Made by a program: the position numbers and the translations under genes
Part shown: positions 63,330-64,000 of the stretch, one piece after another
Numbering within the stretch: the stretch's first letter is position 1
How the letters are laid out: each line of letters opens with the position of its first letter
Assembly (NCBI GenBank): GCA_946480925.1
Contig: CAMLLU010000006.1
Span: 1 to 64,000 of the forward strand
Reading direction: 5' to 3'
Length of the DNA: 64,000 bases
Source: an uncultured Rivibacter sp.
GTDB lineage: Bacteria > Pseudomonadota > Gammaproteobacteria > Burkholderiales > Burkholderiaceae
Notes under the pieces: model-generated
Databases searched by the model: none
Seen by the model: the letters and a program-made list of their open reading frames with translations, nothing else
Told to the model about the DNA's origin: nothing

Positions 63330-63389
63330 TGGTTGCGGATTGTAGGGAGCCGGCCTGGCCGTCATGTACGGCACAGATAATCCCGGCTC

Positions 63390-64000
63390 ATGGAAATCGT
63401 CAGCTTCCTCATCGACTTCATCCTGCACGTCGACAAGCACCTCGCCACCTTCGTGGCGAACTACGGCACCTGGGTCTATGCCCTGCTGTTCGCGATCATC
63501 TTCGTGGAGACCGGTGTGGTGGTGATGCCCTTCCTGCCCGGTGACTCGCTGCTGTTCGTGGTGGGCGCACTGTGCGGCGTGGGGTTGATGAACCTGCCGC
63601 TTTCGATGGCTCTGCTGCTGGCCGCGGCCGTGCTGGGCAACCAGACCAACTACACCATCGGCCGCACGATCGGACCGAAGGTATTCCAGTGGGAACAGTC
63701 GCGCCTCTTCAACAAGCGCGCGTTCGAGCAGGCCCACGAGTTCTACGAGCGCTATGGCGGCATCACCATCGTGATCGCGCGCTTCATGCCGTTCGTGCGC
63801 ACCTTCGCGCCCTTCGTCGCCGGCGTGGCGCAGATGAGCCGCGCCAAGTTCACCTTCTACGACGTGACCGGCGGCGCGCTCTGGGTCATCGGCCTCATCC
63901 TGGTGGGTTATCTGTTCGGCAACATCCCGTTCGTCAAGGAACACCTCGAAAAGATCATCTGGGCCATGATCATCATCCCCGGGTTGATCGCGATCTTCGG
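63390..64000 (+). CDS. DedA family membrane protein (cut by the right edge)
   Basis: DedA proteins are polytopic membrane proteins needed for lipid carrier recycling (undecaprenyl phosphate flipping has been shown for some). 203 codons are present, open at the edge. The signatures are FVETGVVVMPFLPGDSLLFVVGAL (about 37-60), the GNQTNYTIGRTIGPK stretch near 88, and RYGGITIVIARFMPFVRTFAPFVAGVAQM with the conserved R-F-x-P-x-x-R. It is divergent from mutL. Confidence 0.92.
   Translation, partial: MEIVSFLIDFILHVDKHLATFVANYGTWVYALLFAIIFVETGVVVMPFLPGDSLLFVVGALCGVGLMNLPLSMALLLAAAVLGNQTNYTIGRTIGPKVFQWEQSRLFNKRAFEQAHEFYERYGGITIVIARFMPFVRTFAPFVAGVAQMSRAKFTFYDVTGGALWVIGLILVGYLFGNIPFVKEHLEKIIWAMIIIPGLIAIF

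Overview
The window is high-GC chromosomal DNA with the gene order and protein families of a betaproteobacterium of the order Burkholderiales. The FliE/FliF-R cluster, the DUF3460-scpA-panB-panC block, the Bug-type TctC receptor and the PA2778/PA2779 pair all point there. A plant-associated member of the Rubrivivax/Rhizobacter/Leptothrix branch is my inference, because one gene sits behind a textbook HrpX/HrpB-type PIP box. I cannot name the species.

Layout. (1) 1-790: the start of a T6SS VgrG gene running off the left edge. (2) 1.2-8.0 kb: late flagellar genes fliC, fliD, fliS, fliT, a YcgR-like PilZ brake and a chemoreceptor, with sigma-28-type promoters in front of fliD, fliS and the receptor. 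(3) 8.2-12.7 kb: an orphan 2-oxoglutarate dehydrogenase E1-like gene, then a PIP box and a gene for an EspL/ShET2-like cysteine protease with ankyrin-like repeats, a strong type III effector candidate. (4) 12.8-22 kb: small housekeeping genes interrupted by a lower-GC three-gene block (13.8-17.8 kb). That block has two proteins with HEPN-like Rx4-6H motifs and an HsdR_N-type PD-(D/E)xK nuclease, and is a candidate undescribed defence module. A bacterial calpain follows at 20.7-21.9 kb. (5) 22.3-34.6 kb: the flagellar basal body, C-ring and export cluster fliE <-> fliFGHIJK, fliL-fliM-fliN-fliO-fliP-fliQ-fliR. (6) 34.7-64 kb: mostly housekeeping genes: DUF1801, YpfJ, dcd, a Crp/Fnr regulator, an Mpo1-like protein, apbC/mrp, metG, a spermidine synthase-like gene, a SulP transporter, CYTH-CHAD, scpA, panB, panC, an AEC carrier, tctC, xerD, miaA with an MFS transporter, PA2779/PA2778, rluF, mutL and a DedA protein cut by the right edge.

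The fli genes build one organelle. FliE/F/G/M/N make the base and switch. FliH/I/J and FliO/P/Q/R export the filament parts. FliK sets hook length, FliL supports the stator, and FliC/D/S/T form and chaperone the filament. The YcgR-like protein and the receptor link motility to c-di-GMP and chemotaxis.

A second theme is short palindromic repeat DNA placed exactly at gene ends. One superfamily of GC-rich hairpin modules follows fliD, fliL, fliP, scpA, fliE and dcd. At fliE, dcd and (degraded) scpA the element is bracketed by duplicate copies of the 3' end of the gene. A different palindrome sits between two copies of the fliQ leader, and a third family flanks fliR on both sides.
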